The notes under the pieces: model-generated
Told to the model about the DNA's origin: nothing
Database searches by the model: none
Seen by the model: only the letters and a program-made list of their open reading frames with translations
Program-made: the position numbers and the translations under genes
From: Campylobacter sp. UBA1713
GTDB lineage: Bacteria; Campylobacterota; Campylobacteria; Campylobacterales; Campylobacteraceae
Length of the DNA stretch: 9,108 bases
Assembly: GCA_002317305.1 (NCBI GenBank)
Contig: DCIZ01000143.1
Location: 30,004-39,111 of the forward strand
Reading direction: 5' to 3'
Shown: positions 1-6,444 of the stretch, in pieces
Numbering within the stretch: the stretch's first letter is position 1
How the letters are laid out: each line of letters opens with the position of its first letter

Positions 1-2
1 AG

Positions 3-251
3 GTAAAAATATACGAAAACAAACAAAAAAGCAAGCCACCAAATTTACTTAAATGGTTTTTTAGAGGTGCCCTTATTATAGTTACAAGAGAGAATTTGGA
101 AAATTTGCCTTATAGCATAGAAGAGATTTACGGCATTTGCACCTCTGGAAAATATGCAAATTTAAAACAAGTCTATCATGAGTTCTACAAAATTTACGGT
201 AACATTGGCGCAAAAGAGATAAGTTTTGACAAAATAAAATTTGAGTTTTGA
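3..251 (+). CDS. 3' end of an unrecognised protein (5' partial)
   Basis: An open frame enters from the left edge and runs 82 codons to a TGA at 249-251. It has no in-frame ATG, so the start lies outside the window. The visible part begins VKIYENKQKSKPPNLL and ends with SFDKIKFEF. It is lysine-, tyrosine- and isoleucine-rich with an amphipathic centre (RGALIIVTRENLENLPYS) and no membrane segment. I do not recognise the family. Two things support it as real: the composition is protein-like, and a strong terminator hairpin follows directly at 255-291 with its T-run on this strand. An antisense frame over 82-264 runs into that hairpin and looks like a shadow. The gene converges on the ImmA-type peptidase gene and shares its AT-rich composition. 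Confidence 0.6.
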   Translation, partial: VKIYENKQKSKPPNLLKWFFRGALIIVTRENLENLPYSIEEIYGICTSGKYANLKQVYHEFYKIYGNIGAKEISFDKIKFEF

Positions 252-254
252 ATA

Positions 255-291
255 TTTGGCTCAATCAAAATCTTTTGAGCCAAAAATTTTT
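255..291 (+). terminator. Intrinsic terminator between convergent genes
   Basis: The arms TTTGGCTCAA (255-264) and TTGAGCCAAA (275-284) form a perfect 10-bp stem with a 10-nt loop. Two As and a run of five Ts (287-291) follow on the plus strand. It starts 3 nt after the stop of the upstream plus-strand gene. The same stem lies 56 nt past the stop of the minus-strand peptidase gene, but its tail on that strand is not a clean T-run, so it may serve both genes with a bias to the plus strand. Confidence 0.8.
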
Positions 292-339
292 CACAATATG
301 TTTCACTGACAACAAAACTACTAAAATTTACCGAAAAAC

Positions 340-921
340 CTAAAACGGATATTTGTAACTTCTAGCTACATAACCTACATTTTTAAGCCTGTAAAATACC
401 GCTTCTTTTGAAACTTTAAATTTAACCGCAACAAGTAAAATCGCCTCTTTTGCACTAAGTTCTTTGCCCTCTTTTCTAAACGCCTCTCTTGTGCTTTCTA
501 TGAAATTTTCTAGTGCAAAAAGTGGCATCAAAAGCTGTTCGGCAAATTTGTTTGCCAGTGTCTCTTTTGGTGTCAAAACAAAACTTCTATAAAGCGTTTC
601 GTATGTGTCAACTATTGGGTTTTCTAAATTTTGAGATAGATCATTTACCAAATGTCCTAGCTCATGAGCCAACGTGAAGCGTTGCTCTGTTTCCGATGTT
701 AGTGGATTTATCCAAATTGACGGCAAACCATTAACTACTGAAATTTGCCCAAAATTCCTTTTGTCTATATTTTCCATATCTATTTCCATAGAAACAGCGA
801 TTCTAAAACCCTTTTCGTTTAGTTTTTCTACAATCTCTATCGGCGAAAATGGTGGCTCTTTGATTCCAACTAACTCCAAAAGCTCATAAGCAGTTTTGCC
901 ATGAATTTCTAACCAGTTCAT
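340..921 (-). CDS. ImmA/IrrE-family zinc metallopeptidase
   Basis: This is a 193-residue cytoplasmic protein with the hallmark of the ImmA/IrrE (COG2856) peptidases. The zinc motif HELGH lies at residues 86-90 inside RFTLAHELGHLVND. The helix KETLANKFAEQLLMP (about 119-133) matches the family's E..AN.FA..LLMP, with E120 as the likely third metal ligand. The C-terminal KFKVSKEAVFYRLKNVGYV resembles the usual small helical tail. Relatives such as Bacillus ImmA and Deinococcus IrrE cleave a DNA-binding repressor to switch on genes after a signal. No helix-turn-helix partner is present here. The gene instead overlaps by 4 bp (ATGA) the end of a small membrane-protein gene. Its AAGGAG (932-927) sits 5 nt before the ATG, inside that upstream gene, which suggests translational coupling. 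The family is clear; the substrate is unknown. It could belong to a toxin-antitoxin, phage or conjugative module. Confidence 0.88.
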   Translation of the reverse strand: MNWLEIHGKTAYELLELVGIKEPPFSPIEIVEKLNEKGFRIAVSMEIDMENIDKRNFGQISVVNGLPSIWINPLTSETEQRFTLAHELGHLVNDLSQNLENPIVDTYETLYRSFVLTPKETLANKFAEQLLMPLFALENFIESTREAFRKEGKELSAKEAILLVAVKFKVSKEAVFYRLKNVGYVARSYKYPF

Positions 922-1274
922 TTTAGCTCCTTGTTTTTAGATTTGTCGTAAAAAAAGTCAACTTTATCTCTCGTGTGTATATCAACAGATTCGTCCAGTT
1001 TTTGTATAAATTCTTTGTTGTTTAACATTATGTTTATTAATTTTTCACGCATATTATCGTTATTACTAATTTCTTTTAAGATTTCATCAACAGCGTCTTT
1101 TGCAATCTTTTGTTTCTCTTGTTTAAATTTATGACTTAACCATATACTGAAAAATGCCGTCAACACAGTTACTATAGCAACACAAACAGTAGTCCAAACC
1201 AACTGTGTATTTGCCGTGCTAGTTACTGTATTTATGGCGTTTGTTGCTACAGATAAGATATCATTGTTATTCAA
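918..1274 (-). CDS. Small single-pass membrane protein, TTG start, coupled to the ImmA-type peptidase
   Basis: This 118-residue protein is not recognised as a named family. Residues 25-47 form one strongly hydrophobic segment (LVWTTVCVAIVTVLTAFF...). It is preceded by a polar, Thr/Asn-rich stretch without basic residues and followed by K49, K51 and K54, which predicts the N-terminus outside and the C-terminus inside. Residues 48-118 are charged, Lys/Glu/Asp-rich and probably helical or coiled-coil. The start is a TTG at 1274-1272: AAAGGG lies 8 nt upstream, and the next in-frame Met is around residue 75, beyond the membrane segment. The stop overlaps the peptidase ATG. The obvious inference is a membrane-tethered partner, sensor or substrate of that peptidase, but nothing in the sequence proves it. 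Its AT-rich composition is unlike the neighbouring cstA. Confidence 0.75.
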   Translation of the reverse strand: MNNNDILSVATNAINTVTSTANTQLVWTTVCVAIVTVLTAFFSIWLSHKFKQEKQKIAKDAVDEILKEISNNDNMREKLINIMLNNKEFIQKLDESVDIHTRDKVDFFYDKSKNKELK

Positions 1275-1282
1275 ATTAAATA

Positions 1283-1288
1283 CCCTTT
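1283..1288 (-). promoter_or_regulatory. Ribosome binding site that decides a TTG start
   Basis: AAAGGG on the minus strand lies 8 nt before the TTG at 1274-1272. No ATG is in frame near it, so this site is the main reason to accept the TTG start. Confidence 0.6.
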
Positions 1289-1307
1289 GTTTTTTTTAAG
1301 CTTAAAT

Positions 1308-1331
1308 TTGCGGACTCTTGCGAATCCGCAA
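1308..1331 (-). terminator. Hairpin at the end of the cstA-ybdD operon
   Basis: On the minus strand, TTGCGGA and TCCGCAA form a 7-bp GC-rich stem. It extends inward past one mismatch, leaving a GCAA loop. The tail is ATTTAAGCTT, not a clean T-run, so this is a weak or Rho-assisted terminator at best. It lies 22 nt past the stop of the YbdD-like gene and before the TTG-start gene. A smaller GCTGA/TCAGC hairpin (1343-1358) overlaps the stop codon of the YbdD-like gene. Confidence 0.5.
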
Positions 1332-1353
1332 CATTTACATAAGCTGACAAACA

Positions 1354-1575
1354 TCAGCAACAACGTGGATTTTTCCCTTTGCTGTCTTGAATCTGGCGGA
1401 AAAATTCTGCCTTTGTTAGTGGCGTTCTCTCCGGGTGGTGAGTTTTAAAGTGCGCCAAATACGCCTCATAACTCGGAATCCCGTTAAGCTGCCACACAAA
1501 GGTGTTAAATTTACCCACCAGACTTTTTATCTTAGTGAGAGCCGTTGTAGAGTGCAGGATTGAACTCTTTTGCAT
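1354..1575 (-). CDS. ybdD: YbdD/YjiX-family small protein (DUF466)
   Basis: This is a cytoplasmic protein of about 73 residues, of the family nearly always encoded just after CstA-type transporters. In E. coli, YbdD and YjiX are reported to be needed for transport by CstA and BtsT. The family core is visible: GIPSYEAYLAHFKTHHPERTPLTKAEFFRQIQD, then the conserved terminal RCC. The start is uncertain. The frame is open to an ATG at 1596, but the ATG at 1575 (MQKSSILH) is a better fit to the roughly 65-residue family length. Either start lies inside the end of cstA, with 44 or 65 bp of overlap. From E. coli lengths one would expect a start near the cstA stop, but there is no ATG there; a GTG at codon V27 of the longest frame is another option. 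No clear Shine-Dalgarno precedes any candidate, which suggests translational coupling to cstA. Confidence 0.85.
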   Translation of the reverse strand: MQKSSILHSTTALTKIKSLVGKFNTFVWQLNGIPSYEAYLAHFKTHHPERTPLTKAEFFRQIQDSKGKNPRCC

Positions 1576-3634
1576 CGATTCTCTCGCTTTCAGCAAGTGG
1601 TGGGAATTTGTCTTTCTCGCCTTTGTAAGCTGCTAGACAAATTTGGATAGTTCGGACAAAGACGACCACAACAACAAGCATAAACAAACCGCAAAGGATA
1701 GCATCGATGAGGTTGTTTCTAGCGATAGCTTCAAATTTAGCAACAACTGCTGGATCTGTCGCTTTTGCTGCGTTTGCGCTAGCTTTTTGCCAAGCTGCTA
1801 CGTGGCTAACTGCATCGTGAATTCTCTCGCCGTTTGCTGGCAAAAGCTTTTGGAATGCCGCGTACATAGTCGTAATCAAAACCCAGCACAAAGGTGCGAT
1901 GGTAACCCAAGTGTATCTGAAAAGTCCCTTTTTGCAAAGCACGACAGTTACAAGCATGAGCGCGATGCCCGCTAGCATTTGGTTTGCCGCACCAAAGAGT
2001 GGCCACAATGTGTAAATTCCGCCAAGTGGGTCAGTTACACCGCTGTAAAGCAAGTAACCCCAGCCCGCAACACAGATAGTGGTAGCAAGCGTGCCGTAAA
2101 AGATGTTGTGCACGTCTGCCATAGGTTTGTAGAAGTTACCCAAGATGTCTTGAACCATGAAGCGTCCTGTTCGTGTGCCCGCATCAACGGCTGTCAAGAT
2201 AAACAACGCCTCAAACAAAATAGCGAAGTGATACCAGAAAGGCATAGCTTGCTCGCCACCCATTAGCTGGCTGAAAAGAATCGTCAAACCTACCGCAAAT
2301 GTAGGCGCACCGCCCGTTCGGCTCATCATGTTGTTCTCGCCAACGCTTGCAGCGAGGTTTCTAAGCTCTTCAGGTGTTACGCTAAAGCCTAGTTGTGAGA
2401 TAGCAGCGTTTATCTTTGCAGCGCCTGCTACGACGTCAGCACCAAGTCCGCCCATGTTTATAGAGAAGTAAATTCCTGGTGTCAAAATAGTAGCTGTTAC
2501 CAAAGCCATCACGCCTACAAGGCTCTCCATGAGCATTGAGCCGTAACCGATGAAAAGAGTTTGACCCTCTTTTTCGACCATTTTTGGTGTCGTTCCGCTA
2601 GAAACCAAAGCGTGAAAGCCACTAATAGACCCACAAGCGATGGTGATAAACAAGAAAGGAAAGAGCTGACCTGCAAAAACCGGACCAGTTCCGTCAGTAA
2701 ATGCCGTAAGTGCTGGCATCTTTAAGTCTGGTTGAACTAGCAAAATGACGATAGCCATACCACCGATAACACCGATCTTCAAGAAAGTAGAGAGGTAGTC
2801 GCGTGGTGCTAGAAGTAGCCAAACAGGCATGATAGAAGCTATAAAGCCGTAGATGATGGTAGCCCACGCAAGTGAAGTGCCACTAAGTGTAAAGCGTGCC
2901 GCCCAAACAGGATCCATCGCCACATATCTACCCGCCCAAAGTGCAATGATCAAAAGCACGAAACCGCCTATAGACGCCTCCAAAACCGCACCAGGTCTAA
3001 TGTAACGCATATAAACGCCCATCAAAAGCGCGATAGGAATCGTCATAGCAATGGTAAAGAGACCCCAAGGCGAATCTGCCAAAGCCTTTACAACGACCAT
3101 CGCCAAAATAGCGATGATGATGAGCATGATGAAGAAAATTCCCACCATTGCCACGCCACCAGTAAATTTGCCTAGCTCGTCTTTTACCATCTCTGGCAAA
3201 CTCTTTCCGTTTCGTCTAACAGAGAGCGCAAGCACGACAAAGTCATGCACAGCACCACAAAGCACAACGCCCACAAGTAGCCAAATCATGCCCGGCAAGT
3301 AGCCCATTTGTGCAGCAAGAACTGGACCTACAAGCGGACCAGCACCAGCGATCGCCGCAAAGTGGTGACCAAAAAGCACGTATTTGTTCGTAGGGCAGTA
3401 GTTGCTACCGTCATACATAGTGTAAGCAGGTGTGGCACGTGTGTCATCAAGCTGCATAACTTTCATGGCGATAAAACGACCATAAAACGTGTAACCGATA
3501 ATATAAATACATGCGCTAGCGATGACTAACCACACGGCATTTATACTCTCGCCTTTGTTGAGTGCTAAAACGCCAAAAGCGAACGCACCAACGATTGAAA
3601 CCAAAAGCCAGATTAACTTCTGTTGTAGTTTCAT
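1532..3634 (-). CDS. cstA: CstA-type peptide/pyruvate transporter
   Basis: This is a 700-residue polytopic inner-membrane protein, almost the length of E. coli CstA (701). CstA family signatures are present: GHHFAAIAGAGPLVGP (from residue 89), CGAVHDF, LLAPRDYLSTFLKIG, and ACGSISGFHALVSSGTTPKM. Hydrophobic helices run throughout, and the end (AESERIDAKEFNPALYNGSH) is soluble. The family covers peptide uptake (reported for C. jejuni CstA) and pyruvate uptake (E. coli CstA and BtsT), so the substrate cannot be settled by sequence alone. The frame is open to an ATG at 3649, but the ATG at 3634 is preferred: AAAGGA lies 6 nt before it, and it begins the usual N-terminus, MKLQQKLIWLLV. Transcription is divergent from tkt. 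The YbdD-like partner overlaps the 3' end. A TATAAT lies about 40 bp upstream. Base use resembles a resident gene rather than the AT-rich region beside it. Confidence 0.95.
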   Translation of the reverse strand: MKLQQKLIWLLVSIVGAFAFGVLALNKGESINAVWLVIASACIYIIGYTFYGRFIAMKVMQLDDTRATPAYTMYDGSNYCPTNKYVLFGHHFAAIAGAGPLVGPVLAAQMGYLPGMIWLLVGVVLCGAVHDFVVLALSVRRNGKSLPEMVKDELGKFTGGVAMVGIFFIMLIIIAILAMVVVKALADSPWGLFTIAMTIPIALLMGVYMRYIRPGAVLEASIGGFVLLIIALWAGRYVAMDPVWAARFTLSGTSLAWATIIYGFIASIMPVWLLLAPRDYLSTFLKIGVIGGMAIVILLVQPDLKMPALTAFTDGTGPVFAGQLFPFLFITIACGSISGFHALVSSGTTPKMVEKEGQTLFIGYGSMLMESLVGVMALVTATILTPGIYFSINMGGLGADVVAGAAKINAAISQLGFSVTPEELRNLAASVGENNMMSRTGGAPTFAVGLTILFSQLMGGEQAMPFWYHFAILFEALFILTAVDAGTRTGRFMVQDILGNFYKPMADVHNIFYGTLATTICVAGWGYLLYSGVTDPLGGIYTLWPLFGAANQMLAGIALMLVTVVLCKKGLFRYTWVTIAPLCWVLITTMYAAFQKLLPANGERIHDAVSHVAAWQKASANAAKATDPAVVAKFEAIARNNLIDAILCGLFMLVVVVVFVRTIQICLAAYKGEKDKFPPLAESERIDAKEFNPALYNGSH

Positions 3635-3640
3635 ACGGTA

Positions 3641-3646
3641 TCCTTT
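3641..3646 (-). promoter_or_regulatory. cstA ribosome binding site
   Basis: AAAGGA on the minus strand, 6 nt before the ATG at 3634. It falls inside the longer reading that starts at 3649 and so argues against that start. Confidence 0.75.
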
Positions 3647-3672
3647 CAATTAAATTTCGTTAAATGGGTGTA

Positions 3673-3678
3673 ATTATA
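3673..3678 (-). promoter_or_regulatory. Candidate cstA -10 box
   Basis: A perfect TATAAT on the minus strand (3678 to 3673) would place the transcript start near 3666, about 32 nt ahead of the cstA ATG. No TTGACA-like -35 is seen at the usual distance; A/T-rich runs lie upstream, as is common for epsilonproteobacterial housekeeping promoters. Confidence 0.5.
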
Positions 3679-3803
3679 TATTTATAACCTTTAAATTTAG
3701 CTTTAATTTATAAAGCATTTAGGGATAAATTTTTTTTGTGTGTGTAAATTTGTAACAAAAAGCAAATTTTAGAGATTCTACTCGTTCAAAAGAAATCTGC
3801 TCT

Positions 3804-3966
3804 CCGTTTTCCGCATTCTGTTTTCAAAAATGGGGTCGCAGGGGCGGTAGCCCCCGTCCTCCAGCCTCCGCCACGCTCGCCTTTGAGCTGAAAGCGAAAA
3901 GGTGAGCGTGGCGGAGGCTAAACAAAAAAAGCATTAGCTTTTTACCTATCGGAAAGCGGAAAGCGG
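3804..3966. repeat. Nested palindromic element with a 22-bp stem
   Basis: The core is AGCCTCCGCCACGCTCGCCTTT-like at 3863-3884 and its complement at 3898-3919: 22 bp, all pairing except one G-T wobble, with a 13-nt loop. A smaller hairpin, GGGGC/GCCCC with a GGTA loop, lies at 3841-3854. An AAAAAGC/GCTTTTT hairpin with an ATTA loop lies at 3926-3943. An imperfect outer pair, CCGTTTTCCGC (3804-3814) and GCGGAAAGCGG (3956-3966), encloses the whole with 10 of 11 matches. The core is far GC-richer than the DNA around it. This could be a non-autonomous mobile element (MITE- or REP-like), a structured RNA, or a strong barrier between the divergent genes. Confidence 0.7.
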
Positions 3967-3994
3967 AATTTTGTAAATTCGCTTTTTTGCAAAT

Positions 3995-4027
3995 TTGACA
4001 ATTCTGTAGAATTACAGAATCTATACT
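3995..4027 (+). promoter_or_regulatory. Candidate tkt operon promoter
   Basis: TTGACA at 3995-4000 matches a consensus -35 and TATACT at 4022-4027 is a good -10, but the spacing is 21 bp, 4 more than standard. Either the -10 works without the -35, as is common in Campylobacter, or the long spacer with its palindrome marks a regulated promoter. The implied leader is about 85 nt. Confidence 0.4.
4001..4020. promoter_or_regulatory. Perfect inverted repeat, candidate operator of tkt
   Basis: The arms ATTCTGTA (4001-4008) and TACAGAAT (4013-4020) are exact complements separated by GAAT. The repeat starts one base after a TTGACA (3995-4000) and ends two bases before the TATACT box, so it fills the space between them. 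This is where a dimeric regulator would act. The regulator is not identifiable. Confidence 0.5.
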
Positions 4028-4119
4028 CCACACTCCACACCACGCACTCACCTCACGCCTAATAGCTTTTTAAGCCCCTTTTTGCTAATCTTTCTTAAAC
4101 AAAACTAAGGAGTTTTCCC

Positions 4120-5997
4120 ATGAGAGAAAAGATGGCAAATACCATTCGCTTTTTGTGTGCCGACATGGTTCAAAAAGCAAATTCAGGACACCCAGGCGCC
4201 CCGTTGGGGCTCGCTGACATCATGGTCGTGTTAAGCGAAAAGCTAAAACACAACCCCAAAAATCCCACGTGGCTAAATCGCGACCGTCTTGTGTTTAGTG
4301 GCGGACACGCAAGCAGTCTAGTCTATGCGTTTTTGCATTTAAGCGGTTACGATGTAACTCTTGACGACTTAAAAGCCTTTCGTCAGCTCGGCTCAAAGAC
4401 GCCAGGACACCCTGAAATTCACACGCCGGGCGTCGAGATAGCCACAGGACCGCTGGGTCAAGGCTTTGCTAACGCAGTCGGTTTTGCGATGGCTAGCAAA
4501 AGTGCGGCAAATTTACTAGGAAGTGCTATAGACCACAAAGTTTATTGTCTTTGTGGAGATGGCGACCTAATGGAAGGCATTAGTTACGAAGCAGCAAGCC
4601 TCGCTGGACTCCACGCACTAGACAACCTAGTCGTCATCTATGACAGCAACAACATCACCATCGAAGGTAGCACAAAGATAGCCTTTGACGAAAATGTAAA
4701 GATGCGTTTTGAGGCAGCAGGCTGGGAGGTGGCAAAGATAGACGGGCACGACTATGACCAGATAGAATTTGCACTAAACGAACAAAAACACAAACCATAC
4801 CTCATCATCGCTAGCACACGCATCGCAAAAGGCGCACTCTCGCTAGAAGGCAGCCACGAGGCACACGGCGCGCCACTTGGCGAAGAGCTCATAAAAGAGG
4901 CAAAAAAAGCAGTTGGTTTTGACCCAGAAGTCAAATTTGCCATCGAAGAAGATGTGCTTTTTAGATTCCGCGCCGCCGTTGAGCTAGGCGACCTTGCAGA
5001 GGCAAAGTGGCAAGCCTCTCTAACAGACGAGCAAAAAGCCACGCTAAATTCACTCAAAAACCCAGACTTTTCAGCCATCTCTTACCCCGACTTTACAGGC
5101 GTAAAAACCGCCACACGAGATAGCAACGGCAAAATTCTAAACGCCATCGCCACCGCTTTGCCCGGATTTTTGGGCGGAAGTGCCGACCTAGCACCTAGCA
5201 ACAAAACGGCACTAAAAGAGTGTGGCGACTTTCCTTACGGGCGAAATTTGCACTTTGGCATAAGAGAGCATGCGATGGCTGCCATTTGCAACGCATATGC
5301 ACGTTATGGCATCTTTTTGCCGTTTAGTGCGACCTTTTTCATATTTAGCGACTATCTAAAAGCAAGCGCTCGCATGGCGGCTTTAATGGGCTTAAAACAC
5401 TTTTTTGTTTGGACGCATGACAGCATCGGCGTGGGCGAAGATGGACCTACTCATGAGCCAGTCGAACAGCTTTCTACATTTCGTGCGATGCCCGGTTTTT
5501 ACACATTTCGCCCCGCTGACGGCGTAGAAAACGTAGCGTGTTGGCAGACGGCACTTAGGCTAAACGCACCGAGCGGATTCGTCCTAAGCCGTCAAGCACT
5601 TTCGCCGCTTGGCGTAACGCCTGACGTGGCACGTGGGGCTTATGTAGTCAAAAACACAGAAAACCCAAATTTGACTTTGGTCGCTAGCGGCAGCGAAGTG
5701 GAGCTTTGCTTAAAAGCGGCTGAAATTTTAGCGGGCGAGGGCGTAAGTGTGAGCGTAGTAAGCGCGCCGTGTTTTGAGCTTTTGTGCGAACAGGACGAGA
5801 GCTACACAGCGAGCATTTTGCGTGGTAAAGTGCTAGCGGTTGAAGCGGCAAGTGCTTTGGAGTGGTTTAAATTTGCAGATGACGTTTTACGCATGGAGAC
5901 GTTTGGCGAGAGCGGACCATCGGCTGAACTCTTTGCACACTTTGGCTTTACGCCACAAAACATCGCCTTGCGTGCGAAAAAGCTTTTGGAAAGATGA
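4120..5997 (+). CDS. tkt: Transketolase
   Basis: This 625-residue cytosolic thiamine-diphosphate enzyme moves two-carbon ketol units between sugar phosphates in the non-oxidative pentose phosphate pathway. It supplies ribose-5-phosphate and erythrose-4-phosphate. The N-terminal domain has SGHPGAPLG (H24 region), FSGGHASSLVYA, GPLGQGFANAVGFA, and the ThDP/metal motif GDGDLMEGISYEAASLAG starting at residue 146. The middle pyrimidine-binding domain has FGIREHAM, with the expected cofactor-contacting Glu, then WTHDSIGVGEDGPTHEPVEQL. The C-terminal domain ends FGFTPQNIALRAKKLLER. The size is ordinary for short bacterial transketolases. AAGGAG sits 7 nt before the ATG. The TGA overlaps the next ATG (ATGA), so it heads a coupled operon. 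The 5' two thirds of the coding strand is C-rich and the 3' end G-rich. Confidence 0.97.
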   Translation: MREKMANTIRFLCADMVQKANSGHPGAPLGLADIMVVLSEKLKHNPKNPTWLNRDRLVFSGGHASSLVYAFLHLSGYDVTLDDLKAFRQLGSKTPGHPEIHTPGVEIATGPLGQGFANAVGFAMASKSAANLLGSAIDHKVYCLCGDGDLMEGISYEAASLAGLHALDNLVVIYDSNNITIEGSTKIAFDENVKMRFEAAGWEVAKIDGHDYDQIEFALNEQKHKPYLIIASTRIAKGALSLEGSHEAHGAPLGEELIKEAKKAVGFDPEVKFAIEEDVLFRFRAAVELGDLAEAKWQASLTDEQKATLNSLKNPDFSAISYPDFTGVKTATRDSNGKILNAIATALPGFLGGSADLAPSNKTALKECGDFPYGRNLHFGIREHAMAAICNAYARYGIFLPFSATFFIFSDYLKASARMAALMGLKHFFVWTHDSIGVGEDGPTHEPVEQLSTFRAMPGFYTFRPADGVENVACWQTALRLNAPSGFVLSRQALSPLGVTPDVARGAYVVKNTENPNLTLVASGSEVELCLKAAEILAGEGVSVSVVSAPCFELLCEQDESYTASILRGKVLAVEAASALEWFKFADDVLRMETFGESGPSAELFAHFGFTPQNIALRAKKLLER

Positions 5998-6434
5998 GAC
6001 GGGCGCTTCTTTGCATCGGCAACAGACTTTGTGGCGACGATGGCGTGGCTCTGTTTGTGGGCGAGTTGGTAGAAAAAAGGCTGGGTAGCGAGTGGCGTGT
6101 ATTTTACGGCGAAGATGTCCCTGAAAACGAATTTGGTGCGATTCGCGAATTTGCACCAGAGCTTTTGGTCGTTTGCGATGCTATGAGCGGTTTTAGAGAG
6201 GGCGGCGTGGAGTTTTTGGACTTGCAAAATGAGCGAGACTACATCTTTTCCACGCACAACCTGCCCGTGCCTGTTTTGCTGACTTACCTTCGGTCGTTTT
6301 GTAAAAATGTGATTTTTTTGGGCGTGGAAGTTTTGTTAGAAAACATGCTAGATGTTAGCGAAGAGCTAAGCAGTGGCGCAAAAAACGCAGCACAAAAGGC
6401 GTTTGAAAAGGTGGAGTGGCTTACGCAAAAATAA
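5994..6434 (+). CDS. HycI/HyaD-like hydrogenase maturation protease (peptidase M52)
   Basis: This 146-residue cytoplasmic protein is of the family that clips the C-terminal tail of the [NiFe]-hydrogenase large subunit after nickel insertion. It opens with the family's GNRLCGDDGVA (residues 9-19), followed by ELLVVCDAMSG and YIFSTHNLPVPVLLTYL. The nickel-sensing acidic and histidine positions are present as D16, D62 and H88, which match the E/D, D and H of HybD and HycI by position and context. The ATG overlaps the tkt stop by 4 bp, and aroC follows 10 nt after its TAA. No hydrogenase subunit or hyp gene is in the window, so it would act on an enzyme encoded elsewhere. It may also be a divergent paralogue with another substrate. 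Confidence in the fold is higher than in the exact role. Confidence 0.82.
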   Translation: MRRALLCIGNRLCGDDGVALFVGELVEKRLGSEWRVFYGEDVPENEFGAIREFAPELLVVCDAMSGFREGGVEFLDLQNERDYIFSTHNLPVPVLLTYLRSFCKNVIFLGVEVLLENMLDVSEELSSGAKNAAQKAFEKVEWLTQK

Positions 6435-6444
6435 AGGAAAAAAA

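Larger units (their letters stand above)
3650..4119. other. Divergent cstA/tkt intergenic region
   Basis: These 470 bases separate the divergent cstA and tkt genes. I see no convincing gene. In order they hold the cstA promoter side (to about 3780, very AT-rich), a GC-rich nested palindromic element (about 3800-3968), and the tkt promoter side with a TTGACA, an inverted repeat and a TATACT box (3995-4027). A C-rich leader then runs to the tkt ribosome binding site. The minus frame over 3824-4051 only translates the palindrome and lacks protein-like features. Confidence 0.7.

Noticed and set aside
82..264. Minus-strand frame of 60 residues
   Set aside because: It lies antisense to the better plus-strand partial gene, runs into the terminator stem, is rich in Cys and Arg with no family features, and has no ribosome binding site that I can see.
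1643..1975. Plus-strand frame of 110 residues inside cstA
   Set aside because: It is antisense to a well-conserved transporter, cysteine-rich and without recognisable motifs. The other frames inside cstA are rejected for the same reason.
3824..4051. Minus-strand frame of 75 residues in the cstA/tkt gap
   Set aside because: It translates the palindrome and the tkt promoter region; its composition (for example AEAGGRGLPPLRP) comes from the GC-rich inverted repeat rather than a protein family.
5200..5600. Possible replication origin, from the GC-skew change
   Set aside because: The change falls inside the tkt coding region, no DnaA-box cluster or AT-rich unwinding region is visible, and the skew is patchy among the downstream genes.
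5802..6257. Minus-strand frame of 151 residues across the tkt/protease junction
   Set aside because: It is antisense to two confidently identified genes; its length reflects the lack of antisense stop codons in G/C-biased coding DNA.
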